64,000 nt of DNA from Hypholoma sublateritium FD-334 SS-4 (Eukaryota > Basidiomycota > Agaricomycetes > Agaricales > Strophariaceae): NCBI GenBank assembly GCA_000827495.1, contig KN817553.1, positions 62,001 to 126,000 of the forward strand, read 5' to 3'. The first letter of the stretch is position 1. Every line of letters begins with the position of its first letter. The position numbers and the translations under genes are program-made. The notes beneath the pieces were generated by a model. The model saw only the letters and a list, made by a program, of their open reading frames with translations. It ran no database searches and had not been told where the DNA came from. Positions 1-13,084 of this stretch are shown piece by piece.

Positions 1-333
1 CAGATGTATAGGAGAATATACGGATAGTTATTTGACTACCAGATTTTTTTTTGCAGACTTTACGAGCCTTGGGTTTTCCCTATGGTTCATATTCAGCGCA
101 ATCTTTGCCTTTCAATTTTTCTACCCAGTGAAAAAAATGAATATGGATAATATTGTAAAAAAAAAGCTTTCTGGATCAATATCCATCATTGAATTGGGTC
201 TACGTACTGTGGTTCGAACGTTATTAGCAATATATCGTGAACATTATCGCGAACTTTGTCGAGTTTCCTATTCTGGCTTCTCGTAACTACCGTGCCAGTA
301 CAACGTGGATATACGGTTGATATACGGCTTCCA

Positions 334-1196
334 CGGCACGCCGGGCTTGAATCCTGGAGGGGTGGAACAGCAAAGTGCAGCGATGGTGTTGGGTACTGGA
401 GGGGTTAAACAGCGCATATCATCAAAGCTCGCGCCGGGATGCTGGGCAGACGGCGAGCACGGAACGGTACCCGAGAGCGACGAAGTCTGCGTAGGATCGG
501 ACCGTGGGGTCATTGTGGTGTCCAGGAGAACGCCATTGCGTGGTTGTCGGGCGGCGGAGGAACAGGGCCGACGTGGAATGGCGCCCGCGCGGCGCGCGGA
601 CATTCGATGTTCAAGAAGGTGCCGTTGGGGCAGAGGGGGAACGCATAGCTCCTACACGAGCCGTACAGTTCACGCAGGCTCCATGGCGCCGTGCAGACGC
701 GAATCGCGCACCCGGTCTCAATGATCAAGACGGTAACATGGCTCGCAGCCATGTTGAGCATACTGATGAGCGACATGCCCCGGTTCAATGCGTATATCTT
801 CGTGCCACCGACGAGATTGAGGCGCCGGAAAGGCGGGTGGGGGAAAGTAAAGCGGCGATTATGCTAGTTGGTCGTCGTGGCTTCGTTGGTGGGCGCAGGT
901 GGGTAACAGAATGGCGTGCCGCGCAAGTTCGCTGGCCGTGCTTTGTTGATGGGCGCTGGTGGCTAGCAGAATGGTCGACGAGATTCTCGTGAGTGGTGTG
1001 GCGTTGTTCTTGGGTGTACAAGGTGGATAAGTGGGGGTAGGTGCCAACTTGTACAGTAACCCAACAGTAACCGCACCAAATGCTCATGCCAAAAACACTT
1101 CAGATGAAGTACTAGATTATCGACGATAGATATCGATAAAGATTGTAAAGATTGTAATGAAGATGCGATGTTAGGGTAGTTATCAGATTTCATGCA
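334..1196. repeat. Dispersed repeat, copy A (pair with 45306-46119)
   Basis: This segment aligns in the same orientation with 45306-46119 over almost its whole length, with scattered substitutions and small indels; the shared block starts at GCCGGGCTTGAATCCTG and ends near CAGATTTCAT. Copy A contains an internal imperfect duplication of a unit of about 59 bases (GTGGGCGCAGGTGGGTAACAG then ATGGGCGCTGGTGGCTAGCAG, about 890-975). On the minus strand the peptide MSLISMLNM.ASHVT is kept in both copies (about 790-700 and 45762-45680), followed by CAIRVCT, which suggests a minus-strand exon, but long overlapping ORFs on both strands make the coding strand uncertain. No family was recognised and no terminal repeats were found. 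Confidence 0.8.
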
Positions 1197-2399
1197 CATG
1201 CTTTTGACCAAGCAAGGAAATGAAATCGCTTTCATTTTTGGCAGAATCCGAATATTGGAACTATGCACCAGATTTCGGTGGTATCCAACAGATTTTGGTC
1301 CTATATAAACAATTCAGCTTTTAAGTGATTGGCAAGTGCATCTGGAGTCTCACTAGAGCCATATTATTACCAGACACCTGAGAATAACGACGATGGGGAG
1401 TCGGCGTTCTATTACTACTTAGTACTAGACTCTAGTTGGTTCGACTGTCAACGACCTGAGCATTGCTTTTGGCTTGATAGTCTCCGAGCCGTTCTATAAA
1501 ACTTCTCTCTTTGTGAGAAGGACAATTGGGAACTATTGGTAGATAAAGCGGGTTAGGAATGCGTTGGTCGGTTTAACTGGGACACACATACCGGTGAAGA
1601 TGTAGACACCAGATGTCTGACCATCACTATCAACATCCTCTCTATAGCAGCAACCTAATCAGTCATTTCAATGAGGTACTCTATTAACAAGAACTAAGTC
1701 ACGAATATCTGGCTGGCTACATACCGTGTGGGCACATGGGTGCTGTTTCATAATCCGGGCCCGTAGAGTCTACAGACGGGGCTGCATCTTGTTTTGACGA
1801 CATACTACTGAGCGGACAGATCTTGGGTAATACAAAAGTAGCTGGGGAGCTAGGTTTTATAGCCGCGCCGCCCGCGCGATCGGTTGTCTTTCTGTACTAC
1901 AGAATTCGATGGTTTACGTGGTTTAGAGTTAAACACTCCCTTACTCTTGACATCGCCGCCGATTGGGTAAACCGTCCCCGATTGGTGTTCAAAGCGGCTT
2001 TAGGGATTAGATCTATCAGAAGACGTGTAGCTATAAGCTTGCCTGTTTTTGTCAGCCCCCGCTCTGACGTTGTTCTCTCACTCCAAGGAGTGTCAGATTC
2101 GTTGTAAAGACACCCGGAATTCGAGGGTTGTTTACGCTATAGAAATTGAGCCTTCACCATCCCATCGTATTGAAGCTCCCAAAGTCAATTTTAATAATAA
2201 ATGATTATTCTACACAAAAATACAAAGACAACTCGCTAAGACACAGACAAAATAAATTCACGCGAAGCATGCTACAGAAAGCGCGATAAATCGATGAAGG
2301 CGCGGACGAGCATCTGTGTCCAGACATACTTAGTCCTGTTCCTCAACCCACATACTCATTATATTCTACAAATTAAGGTCTCAAATTCTATGCAAACGC
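1197..2399. other. Non-coding stretch, no supported gene
   Basis: About 1.2 kb of ordinary mixed-composition sequence. The only ORF of note (1823-2107, plus) lacks recognisable motifs and low-complexity or splice context. Nothing here could be tied to a gene or a named repeat. Confidence 0.5.
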
Positions 2400-2590
2400 C
2401 TCGAATTAGTACAGCTGGCGACTGGCAAGGAGCATGCGCACAAGGGAGAGGAATGGCGAAGTACGCCGCCGCACGTGATGCGGCAATCATCGGCATCTAC
2501 TACTAGTAAATGGGGTGGGATCAGGATCGAACAGGGGACTCAAGCTCAGCGCTCAAGACTTGCTCAAGACTGTTCGCCATTTATCGATAA
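2400..2590 (+). repeat. SINE-like dispersed repeat, copy 1
   Basis: This stretch is matched in inverted orientation by 28746-28920. Shared blocks include CATGCGC-CAA-GGAGAGG, CGTGATGCGGCAA, CGGCATCTA and GGGATC-GATCGAACAGGGGACTCAAG. A third, shorter copy of the last block lies at 29475-29520. On the minus strand the core reads CCCCTGTTCGATCC, which resembles a tRNA T-arm or pol III B box, so a tRNA-derived SINE is possible; no convincing A box or poly(A)-type tail was found. Confidence 0.6.
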
Positions 2591-2734
2591 GGCTATTTGG
2601 TGCGGATGTTCCCGCTCGGTGGCTCAAAAAACGCAATATAGGCTTCAATAAGTTTCCTTTTTGTCTTTGAATTAAATCTTACTTTTGCGCAGACGCTTCC
2701 CTCTTTCTTCTGAATCCACGATAAGCCTGTACCT

Positions 2735-3266
2735 CGATTGGTACCAGTCGGATGTGATCGGCTTTAGCCGCACCTTCCTTTACATCCGACTTCGGTGGTC
2801 TTCCTTCACAGAGTGAATACATATTTATCAGTAATTAGTGATGACTTATGAAGTACTTGAAAAAATCAGGCTGGGGCCTTGGCTGCCGCTGCAAGAGCTC
2901 GGCTGTCCGACCGGCGTGATTCTTCAGTTTCCCCAGTTTCCCCAGGTCTCCCCGCGCCATGACACGTACTTTAAGCGCTGAGCGCTTGAGGTTGCGTTGA
3001 GCGCTAAAACACCGTTAATAATATTTCCTACGCTGTGTNCATCGTTCGGAGGTTCAAACANAGAAACTTCAGAGTCCGATATCCAATGCCGGTCGGTGGA
3101 TAAGAATTATTTCATACTACTTTACAGCTAAGTCCTTAGCAAGACTAATCAGACATTGTGCTAGCTTGGTGCGAGCTCTGCGTAGCCCCCAACTCGATTA
3201 TCGGGGCGCGGAAAGAAGGTGCGGATGTATCCGGCTACATCCGACTGGTACCAATCGACATATCAC
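2735..3266. repeat. Inverted-repeat element, MITE-like; related to 40040-40570
   Basis: The left end TCGATTGGTACCAGTCGGATGT (2735 onward) reappears inverted at 3263 as ACATCCGACTGGTACCAATCGA, with flanking GGTGCGG/CCGCACC also inverted, giving an element of about 530 bases with imperfect inverted ends of about 45 bases. The same right-end unit is tandemly repeated at 40257-40535, and the interior block around 2990-3140 (CGGTCGGTGGATAAG, TTTACAGCT-AGTCC) is shared with 40050-40210. The sequence GATAAGCCTG.ACCT occurs at both flanks (2719 and 3268) and may be a target duplication. Two ambiguous bases lie inside. No transposase ORF is present, so if mobile it is non-autonomous. Confidence 0.6.
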
Positions 3267-3269
3267 TGA

Positions 3270-4340
3270 TAAGCCTGGACCTTGCGGTTCTCAACATTCA
3301 AAATCAGCAGAGAAGATGTACAATCACCGTTGCATCACTGTCAGTGCTGACTGTATGTTTCCGTCTATCCAGGAAGGATGTGGCAATCAATCGTTGATGA
3401 CGTCGAGGGACCTTAGATTCGTTGTTGGTGTCTCCAGTGCCCCAAGCCGTGCTGCTGTGGCGCTTTCCTCGGGTATAACAACCTTTTTTCAATGAGCACA
3501 ACATGATCTCATTCTTTGACTCCCACAACATTTTCGGGGGCGATACGGATGTTTTTTTTTTTTTTTGGAATTTGGGATTGTTGAAGACTGTCCTGTTGAT
3601 GTTCTCTTGCCCGCTCAAGCCTCTCTGGTCGTGTGACTGGTTTGAGGCATGGATGTAAATTATTTTCAAATAGTATAGTTTAAAGTTCTGCTCCCACTTA
3701 CACCTATTACGAGATTTTTCGACGATCGAAGGGGGGGCGGTGGGGGGCGAGAACTTTTTTGTTTATTTCTAGGAAGCAGAGGATCTATAAGAGCGGTGAT
3801 GCATATTTGCTTTTATCCCAATTATCCATTTCAACGATTAGTTCACCCCGTGAGCATCGTCATTGACAGCCACCAGCTTCCACCTAACCTTGGTCTAACC
3901 TCTGGTCTGGAAGATACGGAAATGGATCAATCCACCTCTTTCCAATCTCTTCTTTTTCCCTCCAAAGGCGAGTCCTAGTGCTGCGAATTACACGTCCGAG
4001 TCGCTCATAGCATGATCATCAATCGAAGGTCTGACGCATTGCGTTCCATTGACGACGAGGTAATTATTCGTAAAAGTCTTTATCGTGTAGGGTCCCAACT
4101 GAATATTTGAACATTAGCCTTGTGGTCAACCACCACAGCCGCGAGCCGTTTCGTATCCCTCATCCTGAGGTATATATGAAGGGCGTGCGTTATGAAATAT
4201 TTGCCGATACATCTATATTTAAGCATACTATGTTTTAGATTGCCGAGAATCTAGGGCCGAGGGCATGGAAATATTTGGTTGGTCATTAGATCAACTATAT
4301 ATATCATTTTGAGCTAAACAACGTAATATACATCTATTCA
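3270..4340. other. Intergenic, no supported gene
   Basis: Contains a T-rich run near 3552-3566 and a G-rich run near 3730-3750. Short ORFs on both strands show no motif and no continuation through plausible introns. Confidence 0.5.
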
Positions 4341-4343
4341 TAG

Positions 4344-4637
4344 TTGGTCGAGACCATCGATGGGATGACCCGAAAGTTTGCAATGCCCTACATTATCTTC
4401 TATCCAGTCATCTCACAACATGGGAAGCCTTTCCCCGTCAATGAAACGATTCGAGAGATACAGGGTAAAGCTTTCCGACCTGAGAATGCATGGAGGGGTG
4501 ACATAGTTGTTTCCAAATATTGTGGGAACACACTGGAATCCGAGTCGATGATCGAGACCACGCTGGCGGATTTTCCAATTCTCAAGAACTATTTCCTCAC
4601 CTACGGCTCGCCTGAGTTTAGGGCAACAACAGATTGA
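4344..4637 (+). CDS. Small conserved fungal hypothetical protein
   Basis: A 97-residue uninterrupted frame starting with an ATG and ending in TGA. The sequence is protein-like rather than compositionally biased: it has the motifs PYIIFYPVIS, IREIQGKAF, AWRGDIVVSKY and TLADFPILKNYFLTYG. This pattern (a YP motif, an AWRGN/D-IVV-KY motif and a DFPI-KNY motif) fits a family of short proteins I associate with agaricomycete genomes; no function is known to me. No signal peptide or membrane segment is visible. It could be an intact small gene or the last exon of a larger one. Confidence 0.55.
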   Translation: MVETIDGMTRKFAMPYIIFYPVISQHGKPFPVNETIREIQGKAFRPENAWRGDIVVSKYCGNTLESESMIETTLADFPILKNYFLTYGSPEFRATTD

Positions 4638-4639
4638 CT

Positions 4640-7600
4640 ATAATCACGAATCCTTGTTAGAACACCGTCCCGGGAAATTGAGCAACCTATCATTGCAAAT
4701 CTCACTAGGTGGCTACTGATGGCATTTTATACCGCAAACATGTATAAAAACAGCATAGTCCTCGTCAGCGTATCATCTGGAGCACACCGCGAGGGGTTTC
4801 CAAAATGCAAATGTATATCGCTTCTTCAGTCAACTTCGTAAACAACTCAACGCCTACTTATCCAATTATAACATAAGCACAAAATGTCATGGTGTGTTCT
4901 TCTGTAAAAAAATACCTCACAACATTGACTCTTTCAATTTGCAAAAAAAAACATAAGAAATACGACATATAAACCACATCAATGGCCGAGAAAACATATT
5001 AAATGACGATGAGAAGGCGGGGCAACATGGCAGGCAGTTGCGAAAGGCCGCGGGAAAGGCGGACACGAGCCTTCCATTCGATTTTAATCTAAAATCCTGG
5101 TTGATACTCCTGGCGCACCGTATCCGACTCACTGGCATTGGAGTAAAGTCTCGCAACGCCTGCAGTTATTCAAAGTTTTAGCCACCTTCTGATGATCCGC
5201 ATCCAATCGCCGCCGACGTCTACGCCAACGCACGTTCCTTCAATTTCTTCGTGGAATCTACTTTGCGTCATCTACATTCGTCTGCTGCGCATTCGATCTT
5301 GTTGAAGAATACCGCCGCGCAGGCAGACTCAAGCATAAAGTCGACAGAGAGACGGTACTTCCCACCAGCGCCTTCGTATCTCGTATCACACACATTTTTT
5401 TGAAGAACGCATCAACTTCCCTTTTCAACGCTCCGTGGATATCGCAATAGAAGCTCCTCCCAGATTCGCGCACACCCTTTCGACGTCTCCTGGTCTCCAC
5501 GGCCTCGCCAATGTCGTTTATTTTCAACTCTGGACGCTCAGGCCTCAGGTTTCAGCGTCGTACCTCATCTTGTCGGAGTAACGTAGTGCATTATGGCACT
5601 CGAAGGGCATGAAATAGACATTAGTAATCATCGTACTAGCTATCTTTAGATTTACTGACTCGTTTTCTATATTTCTTCGACGTTGCAGAATATTCTGGCT
5701 AATTAGGATTCAGGTATATCTGAAGAGTGTCTGTAGGACTCTCAAGAAGAATATCATTTTTATACTTTGATTCCCAATACATCTAGGCAGTCAGAACAAT
5801 AATCCGCCGCATTAATTAATCCATCCGCTGTGCCTTTACAGCGTATACTACAATAAGTAGTATCTACAACTACCCCGCGATAGTAGATATGCCGACTTCG
5901 ATTTTGGCGCCGCCCATCTTTCAGATATGGCACCGTCGATTACTATGCAGCTGCCTGCATTTCTCGAAAGCGCCGTACGCACCGCAGAACACCAATAGCA
6001 GTCCGCTACGGTTGGCGAACGCCCCTCTCAGGCTCGTTCATTGTGCGTTCACTCAACTTAGATTTCATTCTTGAGCGGAGGAGATGATGAGCACGCACCC
6101 ATGTTGCTCCCGAAATTTCACCTAAGTCCATAGTCTACTGTTTCGCTTTCGACACGTCGTGGTTTCAACCGGTTCCCGCGCCCTCCCCCGCTTCGAGAAT
6201 TACGCGCCGTGCTCCCTTGGGCGCACCGTATTGTCTCTTTGTTCGATTGTTCGTCGATTTTAGATATACATTTACCTTATTTATTTATTTCCCTAGCGTA
6301 GATTTTACCGTCCTCAATAATGAAGCTTGGAGTACTGCATACAGCGTTGATACCGTTCTCAGCGCTCATATCCACTGCTGCCTCTCCGTGCGCTGCCACT
6401 CAGTCTCCTGTCGGATGCCATAAAAAAATCGGTTTCGCTCACATAATTCTCCTTTATATTCGGCCTTACCTCTATGGTATTTTTGTGTTTGTTTTATTTT
6501 CAGCAGTAATTCTAGACCATTCAGAGTAGTACAAAATGGCTTGTAAAAACGTGAATGACAGGATTCAGCCTCCTTTTAAATCTGGTTCTCGTCCGATTTC
6601 GTATCGCTTTCTCTTTAGCCTTCTTTTTCATATGTCACATATCGCCGTCTCCGTGTTCCTTTATTCTGCAGGGAGTTCAGGTAACACTCCGTCTGTCTGC
6701 GTCTCCCTTCCGCGCCGTATGCATCTCGTCGAGCCTTCCGTTGATCATTTCGCTTTTGTTTTGTTCGTCACATATTTGCGCATGTAGAACACTCGTCAGC
6801 ATATCGGCAAATGTAGAACCTCATCATGATATAGTAAATTTCAGTCCAGTATGTAGTATATGACGTGCGTCTTCTACTCGGAGAGAATTACGAGGGCAAA
6901 GAACTACGGGCGCCTGCTGAAATTGTGACTGTATGGAATGTCAACCACTGGGCTAGCCGGGGCAGTCGGCGCTTGATCTGCTGGGAAAGCCCTCCCCGGA
7001 CCTTCAGGAGATCTTAAGTCGATCCTAAGAGTAGCACTACCATTTCCCGGAAGTAACGCAGGGAGAGGCCCCATGTCCCCTGCTTGGGATGGAAGCAACA
7101 TAATAACTGCGGCGGGGAACAGCGTTCGTGCTGCAGCGGCTGCCTTCTTTATCTTCTGCTGATGCCATTCCAGTGAAACTGTTCCATGTCAATAAGTCGA
7201 TGCATTAACTTTTGACCTGAACGCACCATTGTCTACCGCCGGGATGACGATCTCTACTGAGGACGTTCGTCAGCCTTTCATATCGTTTTGGATAAGGTAT
7301 ATACTTACTAGAGTTGCAGTGGTACATCTTAAGAGCTGAAGATGACATGGACTGCCCAGGTGGATTTAACACCGGATTGCAAAGGGACATCTAGCTGAGT
7401 ATCTGAGAGTCGTCGCTTTTTAGTACTTGTCCTGGCCACCCGAAAAAAGGGCACTACAATAGCCTCTTATTTTGGATCGTCAAATATGTCACTACACCCG
7501 ATATTTTGTTTGGCTTTTGGGGGTTGTTTTAAGTAGACTATTTATTACGCCCATGGGCCGTTTCTGCCGCTAAGTATTCGCGGATTTTTTTATTCGTTCC

Positions 7601-8560
7601 ACGTCATTCATTTTGGCTTCACATGTCATAAAGCATAATTAAAATAGCACTTCGACTTCCGGGTGAACTTCTCCCGCACAACCGTGAGCTTGTACTTGTG
7701 CTCGTCAATGCCGATGTACTTACACGTCGTTGGCACTTGCAGTCGGGCACAGACTCGGAGCGGCCGTATAGTCGGTGGCTATAGGTCACTGATCCAAAAG
7801 TAGCGGCAGCGTAAGCTCAAGGGTACGCGGGAGACGCGTATATGTACACAAAGGGTTACCGATCGTTGTGCCGGGCGGGAGCGGTACGCAGTGCGTCGAG
7901 TCAGATCTTCGGGTATCCTGGATCGCGGCGCCGTACTTGCGCACGCACATCGCAGCCACAACAAAGGAAAGGGAACTGACAGCAGAGGAGGCTACAGACG
8001 CACTACTTTTTGACAACTTGAAGCTCCGGCGTGAGGTGGTGCATGACGCCGCGGTTATCGCTGTTCAGAGCACCTGCGTGAGCTCGCCAGTGGCGTGGTC
8101 GTGCTCCAGCATTGAGTACCATGCTGCTGCCGTACCAATGACTTATACATCGCCTGTATAAAGGAGGAGCTATACCCGCTGGAAGTGTACGTAGTACATG
8201 CTGCCTTCTACCGTGCCGCCGTTGGTGTGGCTTTGTGCTTATGCTGCATGCAAGCAATCGCCCTCCCGCGGGTGGTAAAGCTGAGAGCTGCACTGATAGG
8301 TCAGTGGAGGAGTCATATGCAGACGGTTGTGCAGGAGGTATGGGCATTGGGGAAGAGCCAGAAATTTCCGTTTTAGGGGTTTTTTCTTATTACTTAGTAC
8401 TAGGTATAATCAGAGAGGAGGTATACTCGCTGACTTTCTCGGACGAATCCAATCCGCCAGTGCGCCAACTCCTCTGTATATAAATAAGCCATACAGCAGT
8501 GCAAAATGTTGACAAGTGATTGGGAGTAGCGCCGTTGGGATCCGATCCACCGTGACGTCA
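4640..8560. other. Long stretch without a supported gene
   Basis: Nearly 4 kb with only short ORFs lacking motifs. 5890-6860 is pyrimidine-rich on the plus strand and could be promoter or untranslated sequence. Around 7760-7640 (minus) a short frame reads CKYIGIDEHKYKLTVV, and 7868-8161 (plus) has a 97-codon frame; both look protein-like but could not be extended or named. They may be remnants of broken genes. Confidence 0.45.
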
Positions 8561-8564
8561 AATT

Positions 8565-10416
8565 TTGAGCATTGAACTTGAAAAGTTCGTGCGCGTGAAC
8601 TCTCACAGGACTGCAAGGGCATCATCGACTCTCAATGTATCTATGTACCTGGGCATCCATTTGCCGCAAACGGTTGAAGCTCACGGATTGCTGAACCCCA
8701 AGTGCGATTCGAGATCCAGGCTATGCTTCGAGCGGGAACGTTTCGAACAAGCATACGCAAATCACGTTTATGCGGACATGCACATGCTCTACGCCGGCGG
8801 CTGGATGAGAGCGATCTCATGCGTACGTGTGAGTGCCCACCTATCAAATTCATCTCTTAATACATTTATCCAGCACCTGTGGGCTCTTTTTGACACTATG
8901 TACATACTTACGGAGAATGATGGTCGTTTCCTTTTGGTGACATCCGCCGAAGAGAGAAGAAATTCTCTGACTGAATTGCGAGCCATTGCCTGCGGCATTC
9001 TACCGCTGTATGCCGCTTTCAAACTGGTTTTGTTTGATCGCACACCACATAGCACTACTAAGTGCCGATCTTGGAATGCAGCATATGTAGCGTCTCTCTA
9101 TAATGGTACGTCCAGATTTCCACTCTTTTCCGCGACCCAACGTTCTCCAATGCCTAAAGCCCAATCTTCTATTGCCTCTGCTCCTTTCAAACCTTCTGAA
9201 GGCCAGCTCCTCTGGAAGAGGGATCCCCGTTTTGCCGGCATGTCAATTACTAGTGCCCGCGAAGCTGTCAATAGAGCTGTCCGTGAACTTGTCGTCGATT
9301 TGGCTGGTAATCCTCCCTCCGGCCCATTTTCCCCTCACCATAAGGGACATCCTATCTCTTCGCCACAGATTGGGGTCGGAAAGGAAAATTACCAGAGAGT
9401 AGGGGCGTATTATATCATGGTACGCTAATATTTCACGGTTCACCTCATCGGTCATGTCACTAAGAGATTTTCCAGTGTCAACCAATGATTGGTGACAGTT
9501 GTAGAAAGAATATACGTTACTGCAGTAACGGATTCGTAGACGAGTTTATCATGCTACATGAACACCTCACCCCACTCCTCCTTATGCGCGAGGAGCTCCA
9601 GCCTGTACCCCGCATTGCATCCACAGAGATGCGTTCTCGATCTCGATCTGTGATCTCTAACTCGAAGTTCTACCATGATGCAATCGCCCGGTTTTATTCT
9701 GGTGTTGGAAACGGACGCCGTTCTCCTGTTTCTGCTACTCCTGCCCGGTCGCTTCCAACTCCTACTACCCGGACACTTTTGCATGTAGGGCCATCGCACA
9801 AATCAAAGAACTCTTCCCCAATTTCAGATACTATATCATCGCCAACTCCCCCCCTCGATCCCTTTGAATGGAAGACAGGCAACACTACTGTTCCTGGAGC
9901 TCGCACTTTCCTTACATCTACTAATGCGCCTGATCCGGATTTAGATGATGGCCGCTTCAAACAAACCTCTGAGGGTGACGTTATCGAGATCACGTCCGAC
10001 TCTGATAGAGAACCGGGACAATCACCCTTCTTGGTTGTCGTTTGGACTATGGTGCGTCTATTATGAATAAGGTTGACTTTCACTCATTTTTTACTTAGGA
10101 TAATTCCTCTGCGACGGAAGTCCTGCTCTACGGGAATGCAGAAACCCGTTTCTGCCTCAAGACACATGAGATGGAGTTAAAGAACCGAGGTATCAGCCTC
10201 TTTCCGCCGATTGAATGCTACAACCCCACAACATACAATTGGAACTTACTCGACTTGAGGGAACAAATTGAACCCATCTCAAACGACGATGGCAGATTGA
10301 AAACTTTCCTACTTCGTTATGAAGGTATTAAATTTCTTCCAGGATTCAGCGCAATCTCTCCTTTGGCGAATCAGCTCCGACTCGTCCTTAGGAAAGGGAA
10401 AGCACGCGCTACGTAA
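8565..10416 (+). CDS. Hypothetical protein, three exons
   Basis: Model: 8565-9419, 9476-10051 and 10099-10416, about 582 residues. Both introns are GT-AG (56 and 47 bases) and phase 0, and the frame stays open across them, which supports the model. The first exon may hide one in-frame 45-base intron (donor near 8830, GTGAGT). The middle is rich in Ser, Thr and Pro and carries an acidic VIEITSDSDRE patch, a possible SUMO-interacting type motif. The C-terminal part (VVWTMDNSS, KNRGISLFPPIECY) resembles uncharacterised agaricomycete proteins. No catalytic motif is visible. The start is the first ATG-like codon of the frame and is uncertain. Confidence 0.55.
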
Positions 10417-12780
10417 ATGGACTGATGATACCTTACTACACCGTAAAGTAGTCTGAATCTCTTTGTAATTAGATCGTTGCAAAACTGGGGTCGCTCTAAC
10501 GAGAAGCTGTGGCAACCGCAGGATTCCGCATAAGAAAGTGATCGAATGGAATATCTGTACGCAGATAATATACTGGGAAACGTTCATTTACCGAGTTGTC
10601 AATAGGCTCCTTCTGACACCCTTATAACAGATGATATATATAGCCGATGTGTATTTGATCCGTATATATACTTATAAGTTGTCAACGAGTCGAGTCTCAT
10701 GAATACCGTGACGTACCACAGATCTGAGACCCATCGTTGGGGCTCTATTACAGCTGGCCCATATCCTCCACTAAATTTAATATTTACCAGCTCTTAATAT
10801 TATCTGCCAATCGTCTACACTCGTAGCTCGCCGCTCTAAGTAATAAATCTTCCTCTCCAGTACTCGTCTGAGTCGTCACCAAGTCGTCACGCACGTCGGC
10901 CCGGAGCGCTATATCACTACGGTACTATCACACGATTTTCTTCCCAACACCGCTACGGCCTGCCCAGCGACTGCCCAAAAACACGTTGACGAACTCCATC
11001 ACTGAAACGGTGAGCTCTCCCGTAGCGTCCAGACAAAAGGCGCCACCGGACGGCGCGTGAAACGAAGCACAGGCCGCCATGTTGTTGCGCGCAGCGGAAC
11101 ACTGTGAAGTAGGTCGCATGATCCTGAGGAGCTGATTAGTGACACCCAACTGACGCCTGATACAGGAAAATGCACCTCACCGCCAGCTGCTCACAATGCA
11201 CCCCGACCGTGACACCAAGCCATTGAACCACATCGCGTCGCCGCGCTCTAGGGAATTATCGAACGCGCCTCGCGCCAGTCGAAGTCCACGGCCGTGTCGA
11301 CCTCCGTATCCAGCAGCGCCAGTGTTGGTATTGCGGTTCAGGGGTCAGTGCAGAGCGAACAGGGCGCGTACCGCCTTCGCAGGGGAGATAAGGCCCACCG
11401 CCGTATCGACCAATACTTCCGCCAGTCCATCAATACCGCGGGGCAGACAGTGCTGTGTGAATCGGGCAATGCTCAACGGTCCTTGCGCGCGTGTCCGCGG
11501 CTACTGCCCCATCTTAGGGCGGCACCCCCGTACATCTTCTACAGACCTGTGCCATCCGGCAGGACCTCCACCGCGGTATCGGCGCCGCTAGGAAACCAGT
11601 GACTGACAACATGGGCGCATTTGACGGCCATGCAATGTGCGCGGATGTGTCGATTGGCCCATAGGGTACCCTACCCCACCTTTGCGATTGTGCAGCTGCT
11701 GTCGCATGCTGAACGGGCTTACAGCTGCCTTGACACGACATCCAGTCGAACCATCATCTACTGTGCCGGTGCCTGTCGCCATTTTCTTATTTCGCGCCGC
11801 TGTCGCCCTAGATCTCGCTGAACCCAGAATCCAGATCGCAAATTTCGCAGCTCGCGGCTAACCCGTCCGCCAACCCCATCTACACGCCGTTCCTCCAGAC
11901 CCCGCTGAACCCGAATCACGAACTGCGAAACTTGAGAACCATCTCTGCTACCCTCGATCCGCTGGCGCCCCCGAAGTTCGCGGATTGTGCATATACTGCA
12001 CCATCCGTGGGTTGAGAAGATTGCCGTATATTCCTCAGCGACGAGGTTCCACGCGCCACCGCTCCTCCAGAGCCCCTTCAACTATCCGAAGATCAGCCCA
12101 CGTTGGGACCGCACGCGTTTGCGCGACCAGAACTCAAGATTCGGATGTAGAACTGAGACCCTACGGACCAGGAGATTAGTCTACGGCCGTGCACGCGACA
12201 ATGAACGGCTCGCTCACTGGTGCCAAATTTCGAAGCCGTCGACCGGACACCCAGCTCACTAGTATGCTCCGCCGGACAACAAGCCGTTCCACAGCCTCTG
12301 GATTGCAGCCTGAAGAGGTATGCGCATCGGGCGGGCATGAAGTTGACCCGTTTAGCAGCGACATGGAATGTGAGCTTGTCTGCCGCGCCTGACCATTCCC
12401 ATCCACACTAATTTATTTTTGAACCGTCCCGCCGCAAGAACGTCTCCTGTGGAGCGGGCTCAACTCATATTCCTATCCGTAGATCCGGCCGAACACTTCC
12501 ACGGACGTCGTAGACGCCCCGGAACTCTCCTCGATGGCAAACGCAGATACGCAGCGGAGACGGGCCGCCGCTTCTCGAGCGTGCTCATGGAACCCAAAAG
12601 GAGCCTCCGTCCATTCCACCACCCTGCACAGCCCCTGATAATTCCTCTCCAAATAGGTATGCGTATTTTGCCGTCGTCGTTTCGCTTTTGGCCGGTTCCG
12701 CTGAGCCACGCTTTTCCTTGAGAATGGCCGACACTACCTCCAGCATCACGTAGACATCGCGCACGAAGGCAAAACTCGTC
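10417..12780. other. GC-rich stretch, decayed or unresolved coding sequence
   Basis: AT-rich until about 10860, then GC-rich and rich in overlapping ORFs on both strands. Minus-strand frames at 12785-12473 contain plausible exons (MMTSFAFVRDVYVMLEVV; YLERNYQGLCRVVEWTEAPF) consistent with a multi-exon minus-strand gene continuing from 13084, but donors and acceptors could not be chained to a full model. Confidence 0.35.
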
Positions 12781-12787
12781 ATCAAGG

Positions 12788-13084
12788 TTAGTGAATACCG
12801 TACCTCATCAAGTGAGAGCGCTCACGGGTCAATACAGAAATTTCTAACGATCTACCTCTCCGGGCTCCCACGTCCCCTCGTCCCGATTGACAGTTTTTCC
12901 AGTTCCTCCGTAGCTCTATAATGAAAGCCTGAGATTGAAAGCGACGCCCGATAACTTCATCGCGATCCACGAGCTCCAAAGTATCGGCCATCTCTTCGTG
13001 CGCGCGACTATGGCTCGTACTAATTTCTGCGCCCTCTACATAGTGGTTGTCTCCACGGAGCCATTCAAATGCCAACGGCAGCAT
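12788..13084 (-). CDS. Hypothetical minus-strand exon
   Basis: A 98-codon frame with protein-like composition (LPLAFEWLRGDNHYVEGAE, HEEMADTLELVDRDEVIG, QSQAFIIELRRNW). The charged, helical middle suggests a coiled-coil or helical region. A GT donor follows near the 3' end (about 12805), so this is probably one exon of a gene extending left into 12785-12473. Family not recognised. Confidence 0.35.
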   Translation of the reverse strand: MLPLAFEWLRGDNHYVEGAEISTSHSRAHEEMADTLELVDRDEVIGRRFQSQAFIIELRRNWKNCQSGRGDVGARRGRSLEISVLTRERSHLMRYGIH

